From Datnioides undecimradiatus (taxonomy: Eukaryota; Chordata; Actinopteri; Lobotiformes; Datnioididae), in the NCBI GenBank assembly GCA_008933995.1, contig WARS01000071.1, positions 3,361,152-3,425,151 on the forward strand: DNA of 64,000 bases, read 5' to 3'. How positions within the stretch are numbered: the first letter of the stretch is position 1; the number at the start of each line of letters is the position of its first letter. The notes below the pieces were generated by a model. The model ran no database searches, was not told the DNA's origin, and saw nothing but the letters and a program-made list of their open reading frames with translations. Position numbers and translations under genes: made by a program. Positions 1-10,810 of the stretch are shown here, piece after piece.

Positions 1-1020
1 GTTATAGTTTATATGTTTGCTCTTTGAATTTCTTTTGAACTGTCAAGTGTGTACTTTTCATCCAAATGTTCAACTAAATACCAAAATAGCACAACCAAAA
101 GCCGATGTGTCACTGACTGTATCCTGTCAGCGCGTTACAAGCTGAAAATAGACTTGTTTAATCGGAATACATTAAAGACATAACTCAACAAGGCACTGAT
201 TATTTAGAAAATGACACCGGTGTGCGGGAGTTGTGGTTTTTACGCGTACCTGAAAGCAGCATTAGCATCGTTGTGTTTAGGATTCAACCAGTGGGCCTAC
301 TTTTTTATCCTGAAAACTGTTTTGAGTTGTTTTTAAAGAACACAAGTCCTAATTCTTTAAAACGTGAACACCAAAATTTATCTCGTGGTTACAGAGAATT
401 AGAGAATCTCCGGCTAAACTGTCACCGTGTTTTCTTCGTTGCTAAAAGATAGCCTAGCAAGCAGGCTAACGCTACTGCCACCTAGCGTACAGGAAGTCCA
501 GAAAAGGCCCTACAGTGGTTTTACTGAAAGCATTTGTTTGCTGGCGGCTGTAAATAATTTTTAATGCTAATCGACGTTAGCCAGAAAAAAAAAAATCACT
601 GTCAGCCAAAAAACATTGTTTACGGAGTAGCTCTGGGCTTCAGCTTTAGCATATTTCGGACAATAGCATTAGCACTTCCTGTTAGTATCTGGAAAGAAGT
701 ATTACTCGCGCACGAGGTCAGTTTTCAGATGTAGGGCGCTTAAACAAATATACTCTACCATCTTTCAAGTAAGGGCAATTTGCTGGTTTGTTGAGGTGAG
801 TGAATGCCTCTTTTTCTTTTATGCCAGAGCAGTCGTGCTGGTGTGAATAAGCCATGAAAGTGACTGACACACAGCTCCATTTTCAGTGGCAGGTCCTTAA
901 CTGCCTGATTGCCACTGTGAAGCTCAGGAATTTCCTTACGCTGACTTTCCTGCATGGCAAAGGCACAGGACTGATTCCTTCCCTGCTGAAACAGCAAATC
1001 CTTGAGACAGACAGGAGGTG
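1..1020. other. Unique non-coding DNA
   Basis: No supportable exon, RNA gene or mobile element. Open frames here are under 95 codons and overlap on both strands. An A11 run lies at 585-595. Nothing else stands out. Confidence 0.6.
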
Positions 1021-1062
1021 CACACACACTACACACACTACACTTTTACACACACAATACAG
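1021..1062. repeat. Interrupted CA microsatellite
   Basis: Short CA runs separated by CTA and TTTT interruptions. Typical imperfect dinucleotide repeat with no further signal. Confidence 0.7.
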
Positions 1063-1645
1063 AGCCTTTCAGTGCCCGCCCATATGAATCTGACTAGTTG
1101 ATTACCGCTGTCTTTGAGTTTGATCCTGTCAGGATTGTCCCCATGGATTTAGACAAATGTATGGTAACAGTTTATGTCACATTAGCCTGAAAGTAGTGTT
1201 TTCTTAGGGCGTGTTGAAAATTGATGATTCGGTCCAGAAGAAAAAAAAAAAAAAGACATGAAAAGGAGATAAGTAAATAAATAATTCGATCTGACCGAAG
1301 AGCGTGCAAATCATGTGCACATAAATCCCCCACAAACTCAGTGCGGTTAGTGTGCATCAAAGACCACATTCACATGTGACAGACAAATGACTCAGAGATG
1401 GGTTAATTAAAGAAAGACTTATGTCGTCCTGCGGCAGAGACGAACGAGCTCTCCTCTTTGATCACTTTTACAATCAAGAGAAGTGTGAGTCTGGTTTTTC
1501 ACTTTTCACACTTGCAGCTTAGAGTTCACCCCCCCCTTCTTCAATAAGGATGTCCCATGATTGAGCAGTTTAGTCTCCCAATGATTAGACCTTACTTATT
1601 AGGGGAAACATGGACCAACTAGTATCATTACAAATATTCCCAGTA
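1063..1645. other. Unique non-coding DNA
   Basis: Mixed-composition sequence with an A14 run at 1241-1254 and a C7 run near 1531. No gene, hairpin or repeat family recognised. Confidence 0.55.
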
Positions 1646-1866
1646 GGACTGCACTTAATAGTTATTGCCTTTATCTAATGAGACGCTGATGCTGATTTCT
1701 CAATCGATTTCTTATGTTAATCCTTAAAATATCAGAAAATAGTCAAAAAAACCCTCCCTTCAACTCAAAAGCCCAAAGATATTTAATTTAAATATCACAT
1801 AAAACAAAGAAAAGCCACAAATCTTCACATTTAAACAGCTGGAACAAGCTCCTTATCATTAGGCCT
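1646..1866 (+). repeat. Degenerate teleost interspersed repeat, family A, copy 1
   Basis: Shows the order of landmarks I recall for a very common teleost repeat: a start like 'tgcacttaatagttatt', then 'atcagaaaatagt', 'aaagcccaaagatattta' and 'aaagaaaagccacaaatc', followed by a 'cagctggaa' block. The same landmarks recur at 1888-2112, at 10811-11151, and reversed at 62690-62960. The formal family name is uncertain. It is probably a non-autonomous DNA element. Confidence 0.65.
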
Positions 1867-1887
1867 GATGTATTAGGCAACACTGCA

Positions 1888-2112
1888 ACAAATGTGTATA
1901 ATTAAAAGTGCAGTTAATATCGTTTCCTCAATCAGTGGATTAATCATGGCGGCCATGATGGAAATCATAAGAAAGAAGTGAAAATGTGAAGACATTCAGC
2001 TGAAGCATCTTATAAAACAAAGAAAAGCCACGAATCTACGTGTTTGAACAACGGCCCCGCTCAAGTTTTGACCTGATAATCAATAATTATCTGCCAATTG
2101 ATCGGCTCCAAG
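1888..2112 (+). repeat. Degenerate teleost interspersed repeat, family A, copy 2
   Basis: Second, more diverged copy directly after copy 1. It repeats 'ataaaacaaagaaaagcc' and the downstream 'gaatctacgtgtttgaac' block about 210 bp after the equivalent point in copy 1. It also has 'cagttaatatcgtttcc' and 'tcaatcagtggattaatc', which match the AT-rich start of the family. Boundaries are approximate. Tandem placement suggests either two independent insertions or a local duplication. Confidence 0.55.
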
Positions 2113-2214
2113 CTCTCAGCCCAACATACAGCGCATGCTAGCGACTCTTTTTCCCCCCGTACATCCCTTTAAAACAATAAGCTCACATTCGTTTGTTGTA
2201 CTCGGAGGCAAAGT

Positions 2215-2560
2215 ATCATTTGGACATCCAGCTGTGCCAATTCTAATTTGTAGACGTGCCCCTTTTCCCGTTCAATGAGACGCCCGAGAATTCAGTGAGT
2301 GATGTAATGTCCCTCTTTTCCCCAATGAGACAAGGGCAACAATAGGGGGGAGTGCCTCTGTCACATTATTTTCCCCCACCGAGGCACGCCAGCTGCTTAC
2401 AGTTGCTTAATGGCTACGAGCTGTCACAAGGCATCACAGCCCGCTGCCACACAGGAGCGGCAGATGCTTTAATTGCACAATGACTTGTAGGTTGTCAACA
2501 GCAATTATACCAGGCTTCCACCTGAGGGCACCCAAAGAACACCGTCGACTCACTTCACTG
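2215..2560. promoter_or_regulatory. Candidate CNE with internal direct repeat
   Basis: Unique, non-repetitive block. Two near-identical modules, a pyrimidine tract followed by CAATGAGAC, sit at 2258-2281 and 2309-2331, 51 bp apart. Downstream are TTTAATTG and ACAATGA cores, which resemble homeodomain and SOX sites. No open frame fits an exon. A regulatory role is inferred from texture only. Confidence 0.35.
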
Positions 2561-2870
2561 GCAAGACACGAGCCTCAGAAGCTGGCTGCCACACATGAAC
2601 ATGATCTCTGATGCTCGCTCCTGTCCAGACAAGAGCCGCAGACGGATTCCAGGTCCCCTTTTTAGCTTAATGCTTCAGCCATGTGCTGCAATAACCTGCG
2701 CCGGGTTGTCAGACAGCAGGCCCAGGACCCCAAAATCATATTTAGAAATAAAATATTTATCCAGCTTTGTCACCTTAGGGCCCCGCCGCTCGCCGTGCTG
2801 CGGCAGGTCGTGGTGTGCAGAGTTTGAGTAATTTTGCTCATTATTAATTCATGTCATTTTTTTTCCTCCT
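2561..2870. other. Unique non-coding DNA, AT-rich centre
   Basis: Mixed sequence with an AT-rich stretch (about 2735-2760). It may continue the regulatory block on its left. No gene recognised. Confidence 0.45.
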
Positions 2871-2903
2871 CCCTCTTCTTCTTCTTCTTCTTTTGCGATT
2901 CAG

Positions 2904-2966
2904 GGGAGGCTCATTCGCCGCCGCCAGTCCTGAGATTATTATCATTAGGAGGAGGCAAATAAAACG
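2904..2966 (+). other. Exon-like segment of unknown gene
   Basis: A long pyrimidine tract (2856-2893) leads to CAG at 2901-2903. Sixty-three bases later comes G|GTGAGT, with GT at 2967-2968, a near-consensus splice donor. Only one frame (starting at 2905) is open through the segment, and the peptide is not recognisable (ends IIIIRRRQIKR). It could be a non-coding or 5' UTR exon, or a chance pair of splice-like signals. The segment length is a multiple of three. Confidence 0.2.
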
Positions 2967-3370
2967 GTGAGTTCAAAGCTTCTGCGGCGACGCGCTTCCA
3001 GCCCACGTCGGTTCGAGCGTGCTGATGGTTTTGTTGCGCGTAACCTTGTGAGAAAACACCGTGTTGATGTGCTTGGATTTCCGCGGTCGGCCCTATTTAT
3101 AGACAGCCCTGAAATTATAATCAAGGCGAGTCAGAACCCAAACACACATAGCGACCTCCTGTTTGTGTCATGTCAAATCGAATGGGTAAAAGATGTCCCG
3201 AGTCCCGTGTTTGTTTTGAGCCATAAGACAAATTATACACACATGTATGAATTCCTTTGGTCAACAGCTGCCATCTCAGCATCAGATAAAAACAGAGCCA
3301 AAGTCTGGGAACCATCAGATGCCTCCAACACTCCCACTTTATCATATAAAAAGACAGTGTACACAAGAGC
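2967..3370. other. Unique non-coding DNA
   Basis: An open frame runs on from the exon-like segment through this stretch and the CA repeat to 3551. The peptide is low-complexity and threonine/histidine-rich where it crosses the repeat, so it is not considered coding. Confidence 0.5.
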
Positions 3371-3409
3371 GCACACACACGCACGCACGCACGCACACAC
3401 ACACACACG
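3371..3409. repeat. CA/GCAC microsatellite
   Basis: (CA)n interrupted by GCAC units. A second short CA run lies at about 3438-3448. Confidence 0.85.
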
Positions 3410-3449
3410 AGCGAGTGCAAGCGAGTGCGGCCGTGCTACACACACACAA

Positions 3450-4236
3450 AAGGCGCACATGCTCGCACGCAAAACAGCGCTATGCTCTTTGTATCTGCCA
3501 ACTGATGCAGATGATAGGGCTGCAGATGAGTGCAGGCTAACCAGAGACTAGAGGGTACATGTGGCTTCACAGACAATAGCAGGCCAGAGCCATAGGAGGA
3601 GAGTATTCAGACCCCAGGAAGCATGCTGGGATATGAATGAAGACAGAACTGCAACCCCCCCTTTTTTTTTTAACGTAGTTTAACAATTAAGTAGAATTAA
3701 GAATTAAGTTTTTGCAGATTTAGAGGTTTAAAAGCACTAATGTCACCCGGAGGAGGAGAGGCGAGCTTCCTCGTCTCTAATTCAAAGCACATTTCTGTCA
3801 AAACTGAAGTGTTTTTAATGGAGTAAGCGTCGGAGGGCAGAGACAGTAGGCGCCTTGTATTTTGCTGTAGAGTCAGCAGGGGGTGTCCAAAATCAGGCTG
3901 GAGAGAGAGAGACCATGTGTTTTGTTTGAAGCAGCTTCCAAGGCTGTGCTCCAGTTTAGTGCAGGAGCTGACATTTTGGAACCAGTGGGTCAGCAAAATG
4001 GAGAAGCCAAGGAGATGCATCAAAACCGGGCGAGGCTTCTGATCGCCGGACCGGAGTTTTTGCGTAATTTATCGCGGCTCTTTGCTTCCCCCGCCGTCCT
4101 AATTGTGGCCCGCCGGGGGAGCCAGTAAGGTTACCGAGCGAGCGAGACGGTTTCAGGTGTCGCGTTTCGAATCCGAAGTAGAACAGAGGCGTGGGGGGGG
4201 GGGCAGGAATATTTTGGCTAAATCTAAACAAAAGAC
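3450..4236. other. Unique non-coding DNA
   Basis: Contains a T run near 3663-3672, a GA run at about 3902-3910 and a G11 run at 4193-4203. No exon or repeat family recognised. Confidence 0.5.
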
Positions 4237-4302
4237 GTGTGAGTGTGTGTGTGTGTGCGCATGTGCATTTTTATTTTTTTTTACCTGTGTGTGTGTGTGT
4301 GA
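4237..4302. repeat. GT microsatellite pair
   Basis: Two GT tracts (4242-4257 and 4286-4301) separated by a T-rich spacer. They face the CA array at 4383-4423 on the same strand, so the two could pair as an inverted repeat. Confidence 0.85.
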
Positions 4303-4382
4303 GATTGTCAATGATGTCGTGATGGAGGAGGGAATCTTGATAGTTGGACAGATAACAATGAGGCTGGCTTATTCACGCCCTG

Positions 4383-4423
4383 CACACACACACACACACA
4401 CACCTACACACACACACACACAC
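4383..4423. repeat. CA microsatellite
   Basis: (CA)n with one CCTA interruption, complementary in sense to the GT tracts 80 bp upstream. Confidence 0.9.
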
Positions 4424-5450
4424 TCGGCATCATCATCGTCACAGAGGGAGAAAGGCTCATAATTGGACAGAGGTGTCTGTAGATAATGAAGCCAGACCTC
4501 ACACCTGCCAAACCTTGGGGATTTCACTTGACTGGCCACTTAAATCTTCCTCACTCTGCGGGTCTGGAGGGCAAGAGAGTGAGTAAGGAACTAATGGAAA
4601 AAAAAGCGCGCGCTACAGGGAGGATCCCTGTCAGCATGAGTGTAGCGTGGACCCCCCCCCCCCGCCCCACTTCCACCTCCCCAGCTAACTCAGCCCCCAC
4701 AGCTCGTTCCATACAGCACCCACCTCACTTCACTTCACTGTAAATCCTCTGGTGTCAAGGATTTCAGACGGAAATGGGGAAATGCTGCACCAGCTATTTT
4801 GTTTCAAACTCTCAAAACACTCGCTTCTCCCGAGTCGTCTTTGGTGACAGCGTTGTGTGCGGGAAGCGTATTGTGCCAGCTTTTAGTGGAGGGGGGGGTG
4901 TCATCCGAGGTGCTGAAAGAGAAAATCAGATAGACGCTTCAACGGAGAAGCACTTCTATAGGGAAAAGTTTACCTGACAGTCATCAGTGACGGCGTGACA
5001 CCGTATCAGTGGTAGCAAAAAAGGCTACACCAATTAGGGGTCGAGTTTACCCCGGCAGAGCCTTAACAATTTATGAGAAACAAAATGGGATTTCACTCCG
5101 TCTTTCGTCACGACTTGATCCACAGACGAGGCGTGGAAATCTTTGTCATTCCGGCTGCAAATAAGGTAAAGATGAAGCGGCAGAAGAGAAAACTCCAGTG
5201 TATTCTATAAATATACAGAGAGCAATGAGAGACAGCAGGGGGGTGGGGGGTATCACTCTTTGTTAGCCTGTCATGAAGTCAGCCATGTCAGCTTTTACAT
5301 ACCCGCTTGTGTCTGCTGTCAAAAGGCTGCAGTGGTAAATGATAAGAATCAATAACTTTGTAGTGCTAACAGACACAAATAGAGACTGGTAGCTTTTGCT
5401 CGTGGGTTCTCGCCGCATCCAGATGTCCGCGGTATATCTGTCATATTTTA
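4424..5450. other. Unique non-coding DNA with homopolymers
   Basis: Holds a C12 run at 4652-4663 and G-rich patches near 4890 and 5238. No gene recognised. Confidence 0.5.
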
Positions 5451-5479
5451 TTCTCTATTCCGCAGATATTGGATAAAAA

Positions 5480-5790
5480 GGGTAAACACGCGCTTGTCAA
5501 ACTCTGCTGTCTCGCCGAAAGTTGTTTTCGCGCCTCCGCCGCTACCCCCCGAAGTCAAGCCACGCATTAACGCTTTGACTCGAGGGCTGAGGCAAGTTTG
5601 CTTTGGAGGAGCTCAGTCATTATTTCTCAGAGAAATACTGATACAGAGACTTTAAATAAAAAAAAAAAAAAAAAGTGATCGCTGATGGAGATCGTCGCGC
5701 TCGTCAGCGGCACGCAGAGCCGCTCGGGGAGGTTGTCAGGTGTCAGTGAAACTGCGTACGATGCGCGCGAGATAATGACACAGCTGCACA
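5480..5790. other. Moderately CpG-rich patch
   Basis: CpG-containing strings such as 'acacgcgctt', 'ttcgcgcctccgccgc' and 'atcgtcgcgctcgtc' cluster here around an A17 run at 5658-5674. The density is too patchy to call a promoter. No exon recognised. Confidence 0.3.
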
Positions 5791-6640
5791 ATATTCAGCC
5801 GGTGCAAAATCTGAATGGATCCTAAAAATCAGCCCCTTCTGACTGAGGCTCGCCCGGCGTAGTGATCTCAGATGCTTTGAGTTTAATGTTTCCCCTGTCC
5901 AGGCCAGGTGGGAAGGTAAATGAGCCCAGGTGGCTCGCCTGGCCTCCGATACCCCAGGAGGGAAACCTTGCAATCAACAGCAACACAACCTAGCATCCAT
6001 GGTGATGGATGGTGTCACATGTCCACCGAGTGTTTGTGCTCTAAGTGCTGTGCATACTGAGGCGACAGCTCGCCGCGTCCTCTGCTGTGATAGATTAGAG
6101 ATAGACAAGAAAAGCTGCGTGAGCACGGCCAGTTTGGGGAAATGTGCTGTAACCGTAGACCCCGGGATCATCGTCGCCGTCGTCCCGTCTCTTACCGGCT
6201 TCAACCGCCACGCGGAGACACTTTTAGCAGTTTGGGCCACAGTCGCTAACGCGGATCTTCTTTCCGAACTGCGACGATAAGCAACGCCGAAGCGCGCCCT
6301 GAAATGAAATCACACGGAAACCGAAGGCTTATCAAGATGAAACTGTGCAATAATACAAGAATTATCCATCACCATCCGTCATGTATTTGTTTGCAGGAAA
6401 CAGATTACATGGATCTTAATTGAAATATTATTTTACCTTCATTTGAATTATTTATGGGGGTTGCTGACTACATTCATACCTCAGAGAAAAAAGCACCAAC
6501 ACATTATGTGATGCAAGAGCGCGTGTGCGTATTTGTGAGCGTTTCTCATATATTATTCAAAGTGTGCAGTCAGAATATGGTCTTATGCAGCCATATGAAG
6601 GATATCAAACGGCCTGTCTTTGATACAATTTACTTGAGAT
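5791..6640. other. Unique non-coding DNA
   Basis: Moderate-GC sequence passing into an AT-rich stretch (about 6390-6460) with 'ttaattgaaat' and 'tttgaattattta'. Overlapping open frames on opposite strands at 5930-6280 are not recognisable. The AT-rich part could be a CNE. Confidence 0.4.
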
Positions 6641-6649
6641 CCACTGGCC

Positions 6650-6960
6650 GGAGCGGAGCTGTCCATTGGCCCCGCCATTGCTAATGAGATCGGGGGGTAA
6701 AATTGAGAGTGGTGGGCTGGCTGTCATCCGCTAGGTGATGGGTTTTAAGACTAAGCAGTGATACTTCATTAATTAACCTTCACATTCTATGTAGATCTGC
6801 TCATCAAGATGCAGTTAATTAAAGAAAGGTCATTCCAAGGGCTGCTGGGAAGCGGCATTATTACAATGGAGGGATGGCACTGCTTTGAGCGAGATAACAC
6901 AGGGGAGGGGGCAGGGAGAAGGCGATCACCCAGTCACCACGGAAATGGCAGACGACTTGC
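6650..6960. promoter_or_regulatory. Candidate CNE with paired TTAATTAA sites
   Basis: Unique block containing CCATTGGC (6663), GCCATTGC (about 6674), two exact TTAATTAA octamers (6769-6776 and 6815-6822) and a SOX-like ACAATGG (6863-6869). Such cores are typical of developmental enhancers, but conservation has not been tested. No coding frame fits. Confidence 0.4.
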
Positions 6961-7500
6961 CAAAGCCGGTTTTTAAACTCCTGCCTGTGGCTCACCTTAG
7001 TTTTTAGACAAGAAATCTATTTTTTTAGTTGTTTTTTTGTTTTTTTATTTCTTACACTCCTTTTTTTTTATATAGAAAGATGCTGTTGAAAAGCTCTAAT
7101 GGAGAAAGCCTCAGTAAAATATTCATTACACTCAATCGACAGCATCTATCTTTTAGCATCTCAGTATAGTTTTTCTCCTTTCCCTCTTTTTTTTTTTTTT
7201 TTTTGCAGCCCTGTGTCTTCGCTGCCAATTTCTTGGGTGATTTCTGCTTTCTCTGACCTTGCTCAGTGTACGGGAAAAAAAAAAAAAACAACTGCCATCT
7301 TGAGTAAATAAAAGGCCAGGAAACTCGGAGGGATATAAAATAGTTATGCGTCATCTGTAAGTGAAATCCACTTCCTGGGTGGTGACTTATTCATTTTGAT
7401 TTCTGCCTATCTATCTATATACTTATCCACAGCGTCTAAATATAAATACGTCTTCGTCGCTGTCTCTTAAAGCACAGCCCAGGATGAGTAGCCTTGTTTT
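6961..7500. other. Unique DNA with poly-T and poly-A
   Basis: T18 at 7187-7204 followed by GCAG resembles a splice acceptor, but no matching donor follows. A14 lies at 7275-7288. Otherwise AT-rich and featureless. Confidence 0.5.
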
Positions 7501-8006
7501 GGAAAGTGGATCAAGCGGTTGCGGCGTTTTGTCGCCAACACGCCGGCGTGTGGAAGCGGCCCTATCAGGCTCGTATCAATCAGGTGGCGGTTGTTTTCGT
7601 GCGGGCCGGCGCGCCCACATCAGGGCGGAGACAGTAAGTGGCGGCTCAGGATGAAAGAACGCATCTGTGGCGTTGCCTCTCGGCCAATCACACAAGCGAG
7701 ATCGGACTTAGTGTTACAAATGGCTTTCTATAATGTTTTTGCCAAGCCTTATTTTTTTTGTAATGGCGCCCCCATCTCCTTCCCTCCCTCCCTCCCGCTC
7801 CTCTGAGCACTGTCTTGTTTGGATCCTTGGCGTCAGTTTTTCAAAATGTTGCTCCACTGCAAAATTGTAGCGAGACATCGGCGCCTCCCCTGCGTCCACT
7901 CAGTCCTCCTGTAGTCATCCCTGAGTGTCTTTTGGCATCGCCTCCAATGGCAGGTGTGGAGACAAACGAGGAGCGGTGCGCAAGCGTGCACGCGCATGCA
8001 TTCAAG
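7501..8006. other. Unique non-coding DNA
   Basis: Moderately CpG-rich at 7520-7620, followed by a TCCC-rich stretch (7775-7800). No gene recognised. Confidence 0.5.
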
Positions 8007-8045
8007 CGTGTGTGCGTGTGTGTGTATATATATATGTGTGTATAC
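8007..8045. repeat. GT/TA microsatellite
   Basis: GT tract with a central (TA)n stretch. Alternating purine-pyrimidine sequence. Confidence 0.85.
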
Positions 8046-8084
8046 ACCCCTCCCACCCTGCTACGATACAGTAACTGCTGACCC

Positions 8085-8345
8085 CGGACACAGTGCCATT
8101 ATGGCAGACGAGGCAGGGCTCCCCTGGCAGCGGCTGGGGCGGCTGGTTGCTAGGTGGAGAGACATTACCGCGGGCCTCTGCAATAATTTATCCTAAGAGC
8201 GCGGCGAGCCGTCATGTAGCCCCTGACAGAGAGCTGCAGTACTTTATCAGCCTGCCTGTAAATCAGCCATGTGTGGGTGCAGACGGCAACATTGTTTGAT
8301 CTCTTTCAGACACTCTAATAATCTGCTCCCCTCTGATTGATACCT
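8085..8345. promoter_or_regulatory. Candidate CNE
   Basis: Unique block with 'caataatttat' near 8181 and ATTGTTTG at 8291-8298 (SOX/FOX-like cores). No repeat similarity and no exon-like frame. A regulatory function is inferred. Confidence 0.35.
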
Positions 8346-8396
8346 TCACACAACAAAGCACATTACACCAGCAAACCGCAGCAGCCAGCAGAGTGT

Positions 8397-8487
8397 GCGC
8401 ATGTGTGTGTGTACGTGCATGCGCTAATGCAAGAAGCATGTGTGTGCCTGCGCTTTTGCGTGCACGTGCGTTTGTGTGTGTGTGTGT
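8397..8487. repeat. Interrupted GT microsatellite
   Basis: Several GT runs separated by 'acgtgcatgcgc'-type interruptions. The longest pure run is 8473-8487. Confidence 0.8.
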
Positions 8488-8625
8488 CTTTCTGGTGGTC
8501 ATCAGTATCAGCCAGTGGCCTGGGGAGGGAGAGGGAGGGGATGAATGAGTCTTCTGCAGAAACACAGGGTCATTTGGAGTCTCTAAACCAATGACAGGCT
8601 AACGGGTTCACAAAACGATCACTGG

Positions 8626-8695
8626 ATGAAGGGAGGGGCAGGGAGGGAGGCAGAGGGGGAGGGGGGAAAGGAGGAGGAGGAGGAGGAGGGGGGGC
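8626..8695. repeat. Purine-rich G-tract cluster
   Basis: Repeated GGGAGGG, GGGGGAGGGGGG and (GGA)n motifs. Many G-tracts of three or more sit within 70 bp, compatible with G-quadruplex formation on the + strand. Confidence 0.75.
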
Positions 8696-8844
8696 AGTGC
8701 CACCAACCTCAACACAAGAAATACAGCAAACAGATAAAGAGCTGCTGAAGCACTTATTCTTCTCAGAAACGGCGGCTTTGTAAATGAGCATCTTGCAAAG
8801 ACGCCTATAAAGCTGAAGTGCGCACAAGTATATGCTCTCTTTTG

Positions 8845-9085
8845 ATTCGGATGATATGTCACACGCATAATACACATTTAATTTATGATTTTAATACTGC
8901 ACAAAGATGATTTTCCCGCACGAATGTAGTAGAAGAGGAATTAGCTCCCTCTAAAGTCTCCCCATAGCTGATATTTTCGGAAATAGATATGTAGTCCTCG
9001 TGTTGACAAATACAGCAAATGTAACTGCACAGCTGAATGCTTGTATCTTTTCTTTAAAATGCTGATTTATATATAAATGTACTTT
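8845..9085 (+). promoter_or_regulatory. Duplicated non-coding element, copy 1
   Basis: Aligns by eye with 12510-12735. Shared in order: ATGATATGT, ATAATACA then TTTAATTTAT, ATTTTCC[CT]GC, and a final exact CACAGCTGAATGCTTGTAT (copy 1 at 9028-9046). Spacing differs by about 20 bp. It could be a locally duplicated enhancer or two copies of an unrecognised repeat. No coding frame fits. Confidence 0.5.
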
Positions 9086-9179
9086 ATTCCATTCATGGCC
9101 TTCTTTCAAATCAAAGTGAATTGCATCCTTCCCAAATTGCCTCCCAACTCCTCGCCTGATATGGCTCATATACAAAGGA

Positions 9180-9510
9180 GAGCAATGTCCCGTCCAACAA
9201 TACCCATACCATTTGTGCCGCTCAGCTTCAGAATGTCATTGGTTTGAGTGTGACAGTAAAACATAACTCCACCTTCTTCTGCGGGTTGCGTCGGAACATG
9301 GCGTCCAATTATTCAGCTCCAAATTCAATAGCAATTTTCTGCTCAATGAAATAGTGGTTTCAATCTCTGGAGTAATGTCACTTTAGAGAGATTTTCAAAA
9401 TGGCATGTCTGTGAGTGAATAGATGGACACGGGAGGATTCATTTTGCTTGAGGAAATGGTACTTGTCTGCTGAAGCTTGTCATTTATTGATGAAGAGAAA
9501 ACCCCTTCAG
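9180..9510. promoter_or_regulatory. Candidate CNE
   Basis: Long unique block without simple repeats. Contains 'ccaattattcag' and several CAAT/ATTGG cores, and has an even base composition. No coding frame. Conservation not tested. Confidence 0.35.
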
Positions 9511-9539
9511 ATGCTATAGAATCTGCAGTATGAGTACGG

Positions 9540-9720
9540 GTGCAGTGTTGTTTTGTTGGGTTGTTTTTTTTTTTTGCTCCAGTCGTGCAATCCTTAGTAA
9601 ATATGTCTAATTTTTTTTTTTTTAGCTTTTAACTCTGAAATTCTAAAACGGATAAAAGATGCCAGACAGATGCACAACCTTATGATTGCGTTTGGTCAGA
9701 TGGAGCCCATTTTGCTTCAG
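9540..9720. other. T-rich unique DNA
   Basis: Two T runs of about 10-12 (about 9566-9576 and 9611-9623). Otherwise nothing recognised. Confidence 0.5.
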
Positions 9721-9759
9721 TGCGGCATTAAAAGTAGCACTGAACAATAAAAAAAATGC

Positions 9760-10330
9760 AATTATAAGTCTGTTTGTGTGTAATGTATCAGTAGCCCATC
9801 CAGGGCCCCATAATGAATGCAATGCAACGTGCGATCACTGAGCCGTGTGTATGCCCCGCTCAATGCATCTCTGAAAATAAACAGAGCAATGGAAATGGTT
9901 CTCATTAGTGTTGTTTTCATATTAAGTCCCTCAGACAAGGTTGACAAACCCAGCTCCCTGTGCCAGGCTCCTCAGGGACCATCGCTTCAATACAGCTAGG
10001 GCAAACAACACCAGCCGATACCAACACCATTACCACCTCCTATAGTTACTTATCCTCCCCTCCCTCCCTGTGGAGTGCTCTGTCTACACAGACCAGAGGA
10101 AAAAGCATTAAGATCTTCCAGCAGCATAGAGAAAGAGTCCTGCTTTCATTTATCACCATTGCTATTGGCCCTAAAAGGGACAAATGTCTGTTCTCCATCG
10201 CGGCGCTATTAGAATTGGAGAAATGTGCGCCGGGCGCGTGTGAGAGGGAAGTTATTTTGTGCTCCAGAGACGATTCACTGCGAGGCTGTTTAGCAGGGAG
10301 GGAACAGGTGTGCTGAGCTTCTGGCTTCCA
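9760..10330. promoter_or_regulatory. Candidate CNE block
   Basis: Unique sequence with 'gcaattataag', 'ccataatgaatgcaatgc' and 'ctcattagtgttgttttc'. The + strand frame at 9960-10316 (118 codons) has no recognisable domain and is judged fortuitous. A regulatory role is inferred. Confidence 0.3.
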
Positions 10331-10810
10331 CCATGTGTTCCAGTTGTTTCATCTGCACCTGTTTCCCAACTCCTATATACGATGATCAAAACACTTTATT
10401 AACCATAAAGCGTTGCTCGCTCGTCTGCCGCACTACCTCTGCTTCTAAATGATCCACCGTCACATGTTGCCGCAAAGTCATTAATCCATGCAACAGGGGT
10501 CATCGTGTCAAAAATCATGTATATCAACCAAATACAGCAAACTGGAGAGATACACTTCCTTTTAAACTGCAGTAAAAACCGGCTTGTGAAGGCATTGACG
10601 AATGAACAAGCTGTCTTGTGCGTGGAATAAAAAAAAAGTGCATTTCTTTTTACTAAAATGTGAAATTTCAGCCTTTTTTAAAAATCGTAACCAAAATCAA
10701 CAACCAGTATTTAAGTTTTTAAGTCGCCTAACCCTAAAACCAAAAGCTGAAATCTTCCAACTCGCCATCACCCCTGGGCTACAGCAAAGACTCCCAAACA
10801 TCTGGTGCAC
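10331..10810. other. Unique non-coding DNA
   Basis: AT-rich, with an A9 run near 10629. No feature recognised. Confidence 0.5.

Noticed and set aside
7187-7209. Poly-T followed by GCAG, splice-acceptor-like
   Set aside because: No donor or open exon follows, and the T run looks like a simple homopolymer.
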